Assembly (NCBI RefSeq): GCF_945859705.1
Contig: NC_079137.1
Span: 51,182,552 to 51,246,551, forward strand
Reading direction: 5' to 3'
DNA: 64,000 nt
Origin: Episyrphus balteatus
Lineage: Eukaryota > Arthropoda > Insecta > Diptera > Syrphidae
The number at the start of each line of letters is the position of its first letter. Position 1 is the first letter of the stretch. Below, piece after piece: positions 45,500 to 55,964 of this stretch. Position numbers and translations under genes: made by a program. The notes beneath the pieces were generated by a model that did no database searches, had not been told where the DNA came from, and saw only the letters and a program-made list of their open reading frames with translations.

Positions 45500-48109
45500 G
45501 TTTATTAGTTTGTTTAACATTGATAAATTTATTTCTATTATTTCATAACAATCTCTGGCCTCGATAAACTATGAAATCATTTTATTGAAAAAATTGGTTA
45601 AGTAATTAATTTTCAGCTTTTATTTTTTTGTTTCTGTGAATGAGTTATTATTGAGATTAATCATTATAATAAAGTTAAATAACATTTCCTCTTAAAACAA
45701 CATGATTTCCGCTTATTAAAATAAATTGAATCCGCTTGTTTAAGGTGAACTTCATTTTGTTTTAATATGAGTTTTCATCTTAAGAAACCGTCAAAAATAA
45801 ACATGAAGGTGATATTTTTCAATGTTGCCCCATAATTGATATAAAATCATGGTGTTTGAGAAGCAGTGTCTTAGATGTTGGCTTAGCCTGCTGAACAAGA
45901 GTGATTGTTGCAATCAATAGCTTCATTTTCGGAACTTATTAACCTATAGACCATTTCAAAGTTCGCTAAAGTAAGAATTTAGTGGAATATATTGCACAAA
46001 ATTTAATTTTGGAGGTCCCCCAGTCTTTTCTTATTCAATTATAATTTAAAAAAGGAAAGTGGATAAATTTTGAAAAAAAATAAAAAATACTTTTTTTAAA
46101 TACAGTCAACTCCCTCTAAGTCGAAGTCCCTCTTAGTCGAAATGTCCTTCTAACTCGAACCAATTTTTGTGTCCCATGAAAGTTCGACTTAAAGGGAGTC
46201 GACTGTATATGTTTTTATAGGTAAGGTAATTCAGCTTTCGAAAGCAATTTTTTCATGAGATTTTGTAAAAAAAAGTTTGCTCAAAACTGAGCTTTCAAAA
46301 TCCAAAAAACTACGAAATTGAAAAATATTTTTTGCTGAAATTTAAAGTAATCTGGCCTTAGAGCAAACGTATATAAGTTTTCTTGTCATTCAAGAATCCG
46401 TTTATAGGACGAAACCTCATATGAATGGGTCAAAATTTTCAAAAATTTTGCATTTTTAATATATTTGCTTTTCTAGAAATTGAAGCTACAAAATTAAATT
46501 TGGCTCACCAAATTTAACATCATTAATAATTTTCATATTTTCGTCCGATAAATTCAGGCTTATTTTAACGGAAAAAACAAATTAGCATTTAATTAGCTAC
46601 AATTAATGGTACCTGGCATAGAACCAAACGAATAAATTGATTCCAACGAATATTTTTATAAAAAAAGTCTTAGCGACTTTAATGTAAAGCTTAAATATAA
46701 GTTAAAAAAATTAAAATAAAATAAAATTAATTTTTATTATTTTTTCTTCTTTAAATAAATAAAATTAAATATAAGTTTTAAATTAGTTTTTTTTTTGATT
46801 TTTTGAATTATGTATTTATTTTATAAAACACTATTTTGCTTTTGAAATGGCTCTTTCGAGTGTTGTATTCTTATTACATTACTTAAAATAAAGGAAATTA
46901 TTATATATTATAATGACATACATGATACCTACTTATTTTAGAGGTCAGAATATTTTCTTATGTTGAAATCAAATTTTTTAACATTTTTTTATTTTTATTA
47001 TTTAAAAAAAACTTAATTTAAAATATTCTTTCATGTGTTTTTACATAATAAGCTTTATTTTTCTAAGCAATTTTCACCAAAAGAGAAAATTGGTTCGACC
47101 CAGCCGGTAACCAATATTAAAATTATTTTAATAAGAAAATTGCCGGAAATCTCTGAAAACATTTTCTTAAGTGACAACCAGTCACATTGACACAATTCAA
47201 ACTTAAATGCAAAATTTTATCCTAAAAAAAAAAAAAAAACATAAACAAACTGTTTGGTATTTATATTTATCTAATGCGAAGAGAAACGAAATCAGATATC
47301 AAATCAAAGATTCGATATTATAACGATGTATCTATTAGATACGAGTATATCAATTCAAAGAAAATAAACAACAAACACAACAAAAAAAAGAAGAAATATC
47401 TTTTCCCTGCTTTTTTTTTCTATTTTCTTGGATTTATTGTGTCAAATACATTTTACTTCTCGGTGTACACGAGACACAAGTTCTGCTGGTCAGTTCGTGT
47501 GGTTGAAAAGAATTTTCGGATATAGACCTTTGTATAACAAATGGCAATATGCCAAAACAGATGACCGATATGGGAAGTCCTTTCAGAATAATGGAACTTT
47601 TAATCTAAAGAAATTATTTTGGCACAGTTTTTCCGTTCGTTCGTTTTGACGATACACGAACTGGAGAACGGAGTCTGGCAAACCAACAACTGGCCGGCAC
47701 CGCTGTCATTTATTAAATAGAATGTTTCTGTCTAGGTCTACGATATTTAATCCTCTATTTGTATGAGTCTAACCTCATAAATAGAGAGAAATTATTACAC
47801 CACAGGAAATTTTATTTGATGTAGGTACACCATCGTAGAATGTAGAAATAAATAAGATGAAATTTTTTGGCTTCAAATTGGAGAAACATAAAGTTTTGAA
47901 AATCACGACAAGTAATTAAGTTTTTTTTTATCACATTACAAAATCATGATAGAACAGCCTTAAAGTGATATTGAAACAACAACATTTGCAGTCTAACTGA
48001 AATTTTAAACAAGTTATTCAAATTTTTCGACAGAATCGACGAAATGATTTTTTCGTTTCTTACACAAATAAAAATAGAAATTAAATTTTTAAAGAAAAAA
48101 AATTTTTCA
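45500..48109. other. AT-rich DNA with small repeat fragments
   Basis: At 45690-45790 a fragment (GATTTCCGCTTATTAAAATA, GTGAACTTCATTTTGTTTTA) matches the inner part of the tRNA-cored element copy 1 at 5570-5680. At 46103-46205 there is a small pogo-type MITE, listed separately. The rest, including the less AT-rich 47270-47770, has no recognised gene. Confidence 0.5.
46103..46205. mobile_element. 103-bp pogo/Tigger-type MITE
   Basis: The ends CAGTCAACTCCCTCTAAGTC and, inverted, CAGTCGACTCCCTTTAAGTC are bordered by TA (46101-46102 and 46206-46207). A CAGT start and a TA duplication fit pogo/Tigger. It consists almost only of the two ends, with a further AAGTCGAA repeat inside, so it is the smallest class of internally deleted copy. 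Confidence 0.9.
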
Positions 48110-48350
48110 CAGCCGCAAAATTATCCGCCGTTTGGCGGATAATTTTGCCGCACCACAGCCTCACCTTCCGTTTTATATGGAAAATTCTGACGCACCATGA
48201 TACAAAATTTTGGATTGAAAAATAAAAAAACTATCCGACGAGAAGTAGAGTCAATTAGCAATCCAACACCTTAACCGCTCGACAAAATGAAAAGGTGCGG
48301 CTGTGGTGCGGCAAAATTATCGGCCAAATGGCGGTGGTGCGGTTGTAGCT
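48110..48350. repeat. Inverted-repeat element with tRNA-Ser-like core
   Basis: The left arm (48110-48172) contains GCAAAATTATCCGCCGTTTG and GATAATTTTGCCGCACCACA. The right arm (48296-48345) carries the inverted AAGGTGCGGCTGTGGTGCGG and AAAATTATCGGCC. In the left arm, ATTATCCGCC-GTTT-GGCGGATAAT is itself a hairpin. Between the arms, the minus strand (about 48285-48228) reads GTCGAGCGGTTAAGGTG then TTGGATTGCTAATTGAC. This closely resembles the D-arm and anticodon arm of a tRNA-Ser with a GCT anticodon. No box B follows, so this is not a working tRNA gene. The GCCGCACCACAG motif links it to 55965-56400 and 23220. Confidence 0.7.
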
Positions 48351-48354
48351 GATA

Positions 48355-48480
48355 GCAACAGACAGAGAAACAGGAAGAAAGACACACAGAGAGACAGACA
48401 GACAGAAGTGTTAAACCCACTTTTTTTTTGGCATTTTTCATCAAGTTTAATTTCTTTTGCAAATCCTGAACTTTCCCCAA
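48355..48480 (-). mobile_element. Fragment of mini-me-like repeat core
   Basis: The order GACAGACAGACAGAAG, CCCACTTTTTTTTTGGCATT, TTTCATCA matches the (GTCT)n core region of the mini-me-like copies in minus orientation. The rest of the element is not recognisable here. Confidence 0.55.
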
Positions 48481-48519
48481 AGCAGCAAAAAAAACAAATA
48501 GTACTTTTGTGAGCAACAT

Positions 48520-49366
48520 TTCAAGAGAGCGGGACGTTCAAAACCAGCCTTGGCTACAGTAAATCTTTTCAAAGCCATGAAACCATGAAAAATTTCGACA
48601 TCTTATTTGCTTGAACAAAATAATAATTGTTCACAGATTTTACGAACTGTGAAAACTGAAACATTTTATTGTTAGCATCATTTAAATTCTAATTTAATTA
48701 TGTTACCTTGATTATTGAAACACTTGAATTTCCTTATTTCAAAAATACAAAGACCTTTCGAATGCACAAACAAAAACCTGGGTTGAAAGTTATTGAATTT
48801 TTGTAGACCAATTCCTTGACCAAAGTCTATATCATATCTCCTCATTAAATTTATCCTTTTTGAAAGAGAGATTCAAAAGATACAAACACTATACAATACA
48901 CACGTTTATATTAAATAAAGATAATTGCTCACCGAAGCGTTAAATTGTAACTAATACTATTGAATTAAGATACCTCTTCTTTATACTTTATCTACTAAGG
49001 GTATCTATCTGTTCTGTTGCTGTTCAAGTAAAACATTATTATGTTTGCTTTGAGTAAACAAAGAGATATAATATTTGTAAGGAAACAATAAAACCCACTT
49101 CGTAGACCTCTATACCTACAATCATATTCTTCATAGTAAAATATTGTTTAACTTAGCACAAACACATATATATAAATTTCTGTTTATAGACAAGCCTTTT
49201 TGATGGAAAAGCATCCAAAGTTGATTAAATTTTCTCTTGTGGTTACATTGGCCTGTTAAAAATATTTACTCTCATTGTGGGATGTCCTAAACAAGCTTTC
49301 TTCACACAATCATCATCATCACAGAGACAACAAGCAGCAGAACAGTTAAAATTACTGATGAGGACT
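48520..49366. other. AT-rich flank of the gypsy element, no gene
   Basis: No coding motif or terminal repeats are visible. The sequence ends in GACT, the target site of the LTR retrotransposon. Confidence 0.5.
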
Positions 49367-49589
49367 TGTAGTAGCTTCGGATGAAAAGAAACTACTTCTT
49401 TGAATTCTTAAACAGAACTGATTTAATTTTATTTTTTAAGCACTATTTATATCAAAAAGTTTGTTTACATTCGATAAACAAACTTTGCACAGAATAGGTG
49501 ATTAATATAAAATTTGTTCTTAAAGTAAATTAATATTTGAAAATGATTTTAAAACTAAGTGGATTTTATGAATTTCATGAATCGCCACA
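49367..49589 (-). repeat. gypsy 3' LTR
   Basis: This 223-bp direct repeat is identical by eye to 53649-53871. On the element strand it starts TGTGGCGATTC and ends CTACTACA. It is short for a gypsy LTR but in the range seen in CsRn1-type elements. Confidence 0.97.
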
Positions 49590-49592
49590 GTA

Positions 49593-49602
49593 CTCGCCCT
49601 CT
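49593..49602 (-). promoter_or_regulatory. Purine-rich tract for plus-strand priming
   Basis: On the element strand AGAGGGCGAG lies three bases before the 3' LTR and overlaps the pol stop codon. Position and composition fit a polypurine tract. Confidence 0.65.
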
Positions 49603-52600
49603 AGTGACAACGATATCTGTCTGGAATATGGACACGTCTACCGCTTCTTGTATTCTGAGTGATTGGCATCTGAGGTGGAGTAGGTGTTAAATTTCTTTCT
49701 TGGATTTGGTGTTGATCATTTAAAAGAAATGCTGGTTTGAGGCGATCAATGGAGATGTTTTTCTGATGTCCTTTGATTTCGAGTGTGAAGTATTTGGCTG
49801 TTTTTGATTTCACTAGATATGGGCCATCATAAGGTTGTTGTAGTGGTTTTTTGACTGCATCGTTACGAACAAAAACATGAGTTGAATGTTGAAGGTTCTT
49901 ATCGATGAAAATTTTGGTTGAACCATGACGTTCCGGTTGAATAGGCTTAATATTTTGCATATTATCTCGAAATTTGTTGAGAAAATCATGGCTTGATGAA
50001 GAGTTAGGCGCAATAAACATATCGCCTGGGAGTCTCAATGTTGTTCCATAGACAAGTTCAGCTAAAGTTGCTTTAAAGTCTTCTTGCAGGGATGATCTTA
50101 GGCCGAGCAGAACAATTGGGAGTTTGGCAACCCAATCTTCTGTTTCATGGCATTTGATTGCTGCCTTCAGAGTCCGGTGGAATCGTTCTATCATTCCATT
50201 TGCCTGGGGATGATAAGGCGATGAACGGTGTCTTTTGATGCCCAGAAGTTTTGACAGTTCATTGAAAAGAGAGGATTCAAACTGTCTTCCTTGGTCCGTC
50301 ACGATTTCTTTAGGGATTCCAAACCTGGAAATCCATCCAGAAAAAAATGCTGTTGCCACTGTTTCGGCGGTGATGTCTGGTATAGGAATAACTTCTGGCC
50401 ATCTTGTGAAACGATCAATACATGTTAGGGCATACGAGTTTCCGGCTGAGTATGGTAAGGGTCCAATAAGATCAAGATGAACATGATGAAATCTTTCTTC
50501 GGGAGGTGAAAAATTTGAAATTGGAGATCGGATATGATGTTGAATCTTGCTTTTTTGGCAGCTTAGGCACGTTTGAGACCATTTGCGACAATCTTTCTTC
50601 AAGTCAGGCCATACGTATCGTTCTTTTATCATCTGGGTAGTTTTCTTAACACTGGGATGTGACATGTTGTGAATTGTATTGAAAACTTGACGTCGCAGAT
50701 CTGATGGAATGTATGGTCGTGCTTTGCCTGTTGAAATATCACAAAAGATTTGGTGATTTGTATCTGGTAGAGTGATTTGTTTCAACTGAAGAGACGAAGA
50801 AGTAGAGTTGAGGAGGTTCTTGAGTTCTTCATCGGTTTGTTGCTTATGAGACACATCATTGTAATCGATTGAGGATGGTGAAGAAATGGCGTTAAGTCTG
50901 GATAAAGCATCAGCGACTACGTTGTCTTTGCCGCTGATGTGAACTATATCAGTTGTAAACTGTCCGATGAAGTCCAAATGTCTAAGTTGACGAGGGCTTG
51001 ATTTCTCTGGCTTTTGTTGAAAAGCGAAAGTAAGAGGTTTGTGGTCAGTGTAGAGAACGAACTTTCTTCCTTCCACCATATGCTGGAAATGCTTGATCGC
51101 CATGTAAGCACTTAGCAGCTCTCGGTCATAGGCACTATATTTCCTTTGTGTAGGTGAAAACTTTTTTGAGAAGAAGCCAAGAGGTTGCCAATGGTTAGAG
51201 ACAAGCTGTTGAACAACTGCACCTGCAGCAGTATCGGATGCATCTGTCATGATTGACAATGGAGCGTCAGTATCTGGATGTGCTAGGAGAGTTGAGTTGG
51301 CTAGAGCTTCTTTACAGGCTTGAAAAGCATTTTCTAGTTCGGCCGTCCAATTGATAGGTGTGTTATCATTTTTCTTGTTGCCACATGGATATGCATGAAG
51401 TGGAGCTTGGATTTGAGCAGCATTTGGAATAAAACGTCTGTAGAAGTTAAGCATGCCCAAAAATCTTCGGAGCTCTTGGACTGTTGATGGTTTCTTGTAT
51501 GACATGATGTTTTCAACTTTGGATGGCAATGGTTTGAGTCCTTCTTCAGTGACAAGATAACCCAAGAAGCTTACGGATGATGACTGGAAAGTGCATTTGG
51601 AAGGATTGATGGTAAGACCAAATTCTCGAAAACGTTGGAAAAGCTGTTTCAGATGTTGGTGGTGCTCTTCAGATGAATTTGATGCGATTAGGAAGTCATC
51701 AATGTAAGGAAAACAGAAATCAAGGCCTCTGGTCACTTCATGAACGAATCGTTGAAAAGTTTGTGCAGCGTTGCACAGACCAAAAGTCATCACCATGAAC
51801 TCGAATAGTCCAAAAGGAGTGATGATAGCTGTTTTTGGGATATCTTCTGGTTCAACAGGGATCTGATGGTAGGCACGAGTCAGATCTATGACGCTGAAGA
51901 CTTTCTTACCCTTCAGATGATGAGCAAAATCTCCAATGGGAGGCATGGGATAGCGATCTGAGATGGTTATCGCATTGAGTCTTCTATAGTCGCCACATGG
52001 ACGCCAGTCACCATTTTTTTTCTTGACCATGTGAAGAGGACTCGCCCAGCTGCTCTTTGATGGTCGACAAATCCCTTGGTTGATCATGAACTCAAATTCT
52101 TGTTTGGCTGTCTTTAGCTGTTCCGGAGATAGACGCCTTGCTTTTGAAAACACAGGAGGTCCTTTTGTTTGGATGTGGTGTGTCACATTGTGCTTGGTTT
52201 TAGCCAACAGATTCGTCTTGGTGATGTCTTGAAATTCATTCAATAAATCGTAAATGAATGAGGACGGATTTATTGTTTGGATGTTTGCGGCACTTGAAGA
52301 TGTTGTTGCGCCAAAGCCATGTGTTTGAAGACTTGTTTTTCGATCAATTAGTTTCTTATTTTTGACATCAACTAATAGATCGAAAAAGGACAGGAAATCG
52401 GAACCAATGATTGGTTCGGTGACTTGGGCAATGATGAAAGGCCAGGTGAAGTTTCTTCGAAGACCAAGGTTGAGGGACATCAAACGCTCTCCATAAGTTG
52501 GAATTTCAGTGCCATTTGCTGCATAGAGAACACGGTTCGATTGATTGTTCCGCTTTTCTATGCTTGATGGTGGAATGACGGAAATTGTGGCTCCAGTGTC

Positions 52601-52776
52601 AATGAGAAAACATTTATTTGAAGATTTCTCATTGACATAAAGGCGACTTATGGTGTCTGCGGGCTGGCTAGTCGCTGATTGCTGTCCGCAAATTAGTTTC
52701 CCGTCTGAAACTGGCAAGGTTCTTGGCACTTTCTTGCTTGTTTGCCAAATCGACGGTGGTAGTAGCACATTTTTTG
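49601..52776 (-). CDS. pol: gypsy Pol polyprotein (protease, RT, RNase H, integrase)
   Basis: The frame is open without interruption. Residues below are counted from 52768. The protease has the DTGA catalytic triad at residues 57-60. The reverse transcriptase has WRPCGDYRRLN (about 255-265), FSVIDLTRAYHQI and the catalytic YIDD (355-358). RNase H has its Asp in MTDASD (about 509) and YTDHKPL (573-579). The integrase has a zinc-binding HHCC region (H near 700-704, C734, C737) and a core D766, D825 and E861 with D-36-E spacing. It ends at RYRCH. There is no ATG at the upstream end: the frame opens just after a TAA near 52797 and overlaps gag, so it is reached by a -1 frameshift at 52777-52783. 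No stop or frameshift is visible inside, and the catalytic residues are present. Confidence 0.96.
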
Positions 52777-53457
52777 ATTTTTTGACTTTGATTTATTCCG
52801 GATAAAATTTTTGGAACGTGAAGAGCTTCGGCTTCTGGATACTTTAAGTTGCTCAATATCCTTTTGAAGAGAAGCAATCTGATTTTTTAACTCAGAAATT
52901 TCAGAAACGCTGGAAGGCTTTGAGACAGAAGCAACATCTGAATTGGAATAAACGTCAGAAATTTTATCTGCCATTTCTGCCAACGTCTTGAGGTCTTGGT
53001 TGGCACTACACGACAGGATGGACTGGGTGGTGTTCGGGAGCTGCTTCATCCATAAGGTTCTGAGGATGTCTTCAGAAATAGTGGATGACGCAAGCTCTCT
53101 CATCTTAGAAAGCAGCTGAGTTGGTCGTCTTCCATCGAGAGTAATGCCACTGAGAAGGGTCTGGAGTCTTTTCTGCTCAGATTCTTGAAATGCTGCTAGA
53201 AGTCGATTCTTCAGACCATTGTATTTTTCTGTAGCAGGAGGGCTGGTGACTACATCTCGAACTTCGGTCAGGACATCTGCTTCAAGGTTTCCAACAAGAG
53301 TGAAATACTTTGTGACATCAGATGTGATTGCACTGGTGTGGAACTGGGCTTCAAGCTGGAGGAACCACAGGTCAGGGCTCCGCTTCCAGAATGGTGGCAC
53401 TTTGATGGAAACTCTGCCAATAACCTCTTCTTGGACCTTGTCTACGGTGTCAGGCAT
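52693..53457 (-). CDS. gag: gypsy Gag protein, CHCC zinc motif
   Basis: The capsid-nucleocapsid protein, about 254 residues, starting at the ATG at 53457 (MPDTVDKVQEE). The frame is open further up to a GTG at 53496, but the ATG is the likelier start. The middle part resembles retrotransposon capsid: KVPPFWKRSPDLWFLQLEAQ, then LVGNLEADVLTEVRD, then RLQTLLSGITLDGRRPTQLL. A coiled-coil-like segment (ISELKNQIASLQKDIEQLK) and a Ser/Arg/Lys-rich basic tract follow. The nucleocapsid has C-x2-H-x9-C-x3-C (CYYHRRFGKQARKCQEPC), the CHCC form typical of the CsRn1 clade instead of the usual CCHC. It ends at a stop at 52693 and overlaps the pol frame by about 100 bases. Confidence 0.95.
   Translation of the reverse strand: MPDTVDKVQEEVIGRVSIKVPPFWKRSPDLWFLQLEAQFHTSAITSDVTKYFTLVGNLEADVLTEVRDVVTSPPATEKYNGLKNRLLAAFQESEQKRLQTLLSGITLDGRRPTQLLSKMRELASSTISEDILRTLWMKQLPNTTQSILSCSANQDLKTLAEMADKISDVYSNSDVASVSKPSSVSEISELKNQIASLQKDIEQLKVSRSRSSSRSKNFIRNKSKSKNQKMCYYHRRFGKQARKCQEPCQFQTGN
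52777..52783 (-). promoter_or_regulatory. Probable -1 ribosomal frameshift site (A AAA AAT)
   Basis: In the gag frame the bases read as the slippery heptamer A AAA AAT, in the phase needed for simultaneous slippage. A -1 slip here enters the pol frame downstream of its upstream TAA, and that frame then stays open to the end of integrase. A second A-run lies a few bases further (52769-52775). No downstream pseudoknot was modelled. Confidence 0.65.
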
Positions 53458-53494
53458 TGTGTTGGTGTCAACTGTCGTATGGGTTAATGATGGC

Positions 53495-53621
53495 ACCTTA
53501 CCGTTGGTCGGGGGATACCTTCTTAACTGTGTGTGAATGTTTTGTGTGAGGCACCTTACCGTGGGTCGGGGGATACCTTGTAAATTGAGTGTGGTACCTT
53601 ACCGTTGGTCGGGGGATACCT
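53495..53621 (-). repeat. Three 26-bp repeats in the gypsy leader
   Basis: On the plus strand, ACCTTACCGTKGGTCGGGGG followed by ATACCT occurs at 53495-53520, 53553-53578 and 53596-53621. The copies differ at only one base. They lie between the primer-binding site and the gag start. They may act in RNA packaging, dimerisation or translation; the role is inference from position. Confidence 0.85.
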
Positions 53622-53636
53622 ATTAGAGTGTTTACT

Positions 53637-53648
53637 CGGGGTCACCAA
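53637..53648 (-). promoter_or_regulatory. Primer-binding site for tRNA-Trp
   Basis: On the element strand TGGTGACCCCGA follows the 5' LTR after one base. It is complementary to the 3' end of insect tRNA-Trp, including its CCA tail (twelve matching bases). Confidence 0.88.
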
Positions 53649-53871
53649 TGTAGTAGCTTCGGATGAAAAGAAACTACTTCTTTGAATTCTTAAACAGAAC
53701 TGATTTAATTTTATTTTTTAAGCACTATTTATATCAAAAAGTTTGTTTACATTCGATAAACAAACTTTGCACAGAATAGGTGATTAATATAAAATTTGTT
53801 CTTAAAGTAAATTAATATTTGAAAATGATTTTAAAACTAAGTGGATTTTATGAATTTCATGAATCGCCACA
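53649..53871 (-). repeat. gypsy 5' LTR
   Basis: This 223-bp LTR is identical by eye to the 3' copy at 49367-49589. It should contain the promoter for the element. An AT-rich middle part with TTAAGCACTATTTATA on the plus strand could include the core promoter, but no start site can be fixed. Confidence 0.97.
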
Positions 53872-53875
53872 GACT

Positions 53876-54448
53876 CTTGAAATTAATTTCCCAAAATTCT
53901 ATAGAATTCAAATAATATAAACAGAAGGTAGGTATATTGATATTGGTCTACAAAAGATATCAGATCCTTTTTGGTGAATATTTTGAGGTATATTCAAGAT
54001 ACTTAGATAGATAAAAGGAGTCCTGTCAAAATATTTTTCTTTAGAAAAAGGACCTCTACATAAAATTTGAAGATTGAGTCCTTAACCCGATATCAATATT
54101 ATGAAGCTAAAACAGAATTTTAGAAACAGTTGTTAGATTTAGCAAACACGAAGGTAATAAACATTGAAGGTATGTTGACTGAGTTTGAGGAAAAATAGAA
54201 ATTAAATAAATGAAAAATCATAGTAACTATATGATCAAGCCAATATTCGTTGAAAAGTATGCAAAGTACCTACCCGAGTAAAAATGCAACAACGCCGCAC
54301 AGTGCGGTATTTTGGTCTTTAACCTGGCTAAAAATATTTAGGCACATTTTTCACATTAAATTGGTACCAAATGACTAAAAAAAAATTTTTAAAACCAAAA
54401 AATGCACGTACAGTCCTGTGCTATAACTTTTCTTAAAACTAGTAGTTT
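53876..54448. other. AT-rich flank, no gene
   Basis: No open frame of note and no repeat structure is recognised between the gypsy element and the next mini-me-like copy. Confidence 0.5.
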
Positions 54449-54572
54449 ATTTTTACTTGCGATATAGGTACTATAGGGCAAGTTTAGGATTCGTAAAAAA
54501 AATCGAACTCGAGATAACAATTTTACATGACATTACGATGATGGAGAATGCCAAAAAAGTGGGTCCGGCAAT

Positions 54573-54633
<61 letters not shown>

Positions 54634-55447
54634 GTGTCTGTCTCTATCTGGAGCTGCAGCCTAAACGAGTGAAGTGATTTTCTTCAAACTTGGTGATTCC
54701 CTAGAGGTGAAATTGAAATTTTTTTTTTATGACCAAAACTAACGGTACCTGCCATATAACGGAAATAGAAAAGTTAATTTTTTTTCAAAAACGGCTCTAA
54801 CGATTTTGATTAAAATTTTTGTAAATAGCCAACTTTTTAAATAAAAAAAATATTTTTTGTACCGTTATTAACGGTACCTGTCATAGAACGGTTTTTATCG
54901 TTTCTGAATATCTCGTACAACATTAACCCTATTTAAATGAAAATTTTTATACAAAAGTGTTTAAGTAAAGATAATATTAAAATTTTAGAAAATTTTCAAA
55001 AACGCATTTTTGGTTTTTTTAAAAATATTTCAAATTTTTTTTTTGAAAAATCAATTTTTTGAAAACGAATCAATGAAAAATTTTGAAATTTAGTTTTTAT
55101 GTGTAAATTAATTATTTCTTCAAAATAGCATACCAACTTTTTTTTTGAAAAATGTTAAAAAATTTTTATATATAAAAAATTATTTTTTTTAAAAAACGGC
55201 TCCTACAATTTTCTAAAATTTTTTTCTAAAAATACCTTTTTATACAAGAAATAAAATGGCATATTTTTTATTTTTTTTTAAGATAATTTAAAACGGAGTT
55301 TAATTAATTATAAAAACAGATTTAATTTTTTTATACTACTTATGAAATTTCTTCAAAATATCAAATTTTAAATTTCTTGAATGAAAAGCATTATAGTTAC
55401 TTTAAGCATAAGAGCAAGTACGTGCGACCCCAGTCGTGCAATTTATT
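54449..55447 (+). mobile_element. mini-me-like repeat, full-length copy D
   Basis: About 1 kb. It begins TTTTTACTTGCGATATAGGT (54450) and ends GCGACCCCAGTCGTGCAATT (55425-55444). It has the same order of boxes as 15380-16347. The core carries an expanded (CTGT)n microsatellite at 54574-54634, about 15 units against about four in the other full copy. No coding capacity. The terminal part CGACCCCAGTCG can form a small hairpin, as at the 3' end of Helitron-like elements. Confidence 0.85.
54574..54634 (+). repeat. (CTGT)n microsatellite
   Basis: About 15 tandem tetranucleotide units lie inside the mini-me-like copy, followed by a GTGTCTGTCTCTATCTG tail. Confidence 0.97.
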
Positions 55448-55489
55448 TATTTAGTTTTTTGACTCAAGTTGTTTCATTGAGAAGTTTTA

Positions 55490-55950
55490 CAGAAATTAAG
55501 TTTTAAAGATGAAAAAAAAAAATTTCGTTAATTAATTGATTCTGTATAAAATTTAGCAATATCATGGACCTTTTTTATCATAATTTAATGACCTGGTAGT
55601 TTTAAGTCAAGCACTAAGGAATTCATTGTAAAAAATAACAAAGTTCATAAAAAAATAAAAAAAAAAAAAAATCTGCAACATACTTTTATTTATTTATTTA
55701 TCCTAGGCAACCCTGTTTTTTTATTCCAGAGTTCAAAACTCTACATCCCCACAACAAATGTTTTCAAAGCCTCATAACATCAAAATTCAAAACTACTGCA
55801 CTGATTCTTTTGAAATTTGAAATACTATTGCTGTACATATTTTCAAAGGTATCCCCATAGAAATTTTCTCATTAATATAATACATTCAATGGAATAATAT
55901 AAAAATCTATTAATACCTAAGGGCCGTTTTTGAGGAGTTTTTTTTTTAAA
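55490..55950 (-). mobile_element. Internally deleted fragment related to the 23.5-kb hAT element
   Basis: The sequence around 55735-55760 (GTTCAAAACTCTACATCCCC), 55765-55835 and 55545-55620 matches, inverted, segments of the hAT interior near 24300, 24200-24270 and 25030-25120. Neither CAGGGGCGG end is present. The middle portion of the larger element is missing. Confidence 0.7.
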
Positions 55951-55964
55951 GGGCCCATCCCACA

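Larger units (their letters stand above)
49367..53871 (-). mobile_element. Ty3/gypsy LTR retrotransposon, CsRn1/Kabuki type, intact-looking
   Basis: A 4505-bp element on the minus strand. Two 223-bp LTRs appear identical and end in TG...CA. A 4-bp target duplication GACT borders it (49363-49366 and 53872-53875). Order in the direction of transcription: 5' LTR, primer-binding site complementary to tRNA-Trp, leader with three 26-bp repeats, gag, pol (protease, reverse transcriptase, RNase H, integrase), purine-rich tract, 3' LTR. The gag zinc motif is C-H-C-C, and together with the tRNA-Trp primer site this matches the CsRn1/Kabuki clade. There is no env. Identical LTRs and open frames indicate a recent insertion that may still be mobile. 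Confidence 0.97.

Noticed and set aside
47080..47160. TTGGTTCGACCCAGCCGG as another tRNA box B
   Set aside because: Only the box-B-like string is present, with no D-arm and no bordering inverted repeat of the tRNA-cored family.
49813..50480. Open frames antisense or out of frame within gypsy pol
   Set aside because: They are shadows of the pol reading frame on the other strand or frame, without their own motifs.
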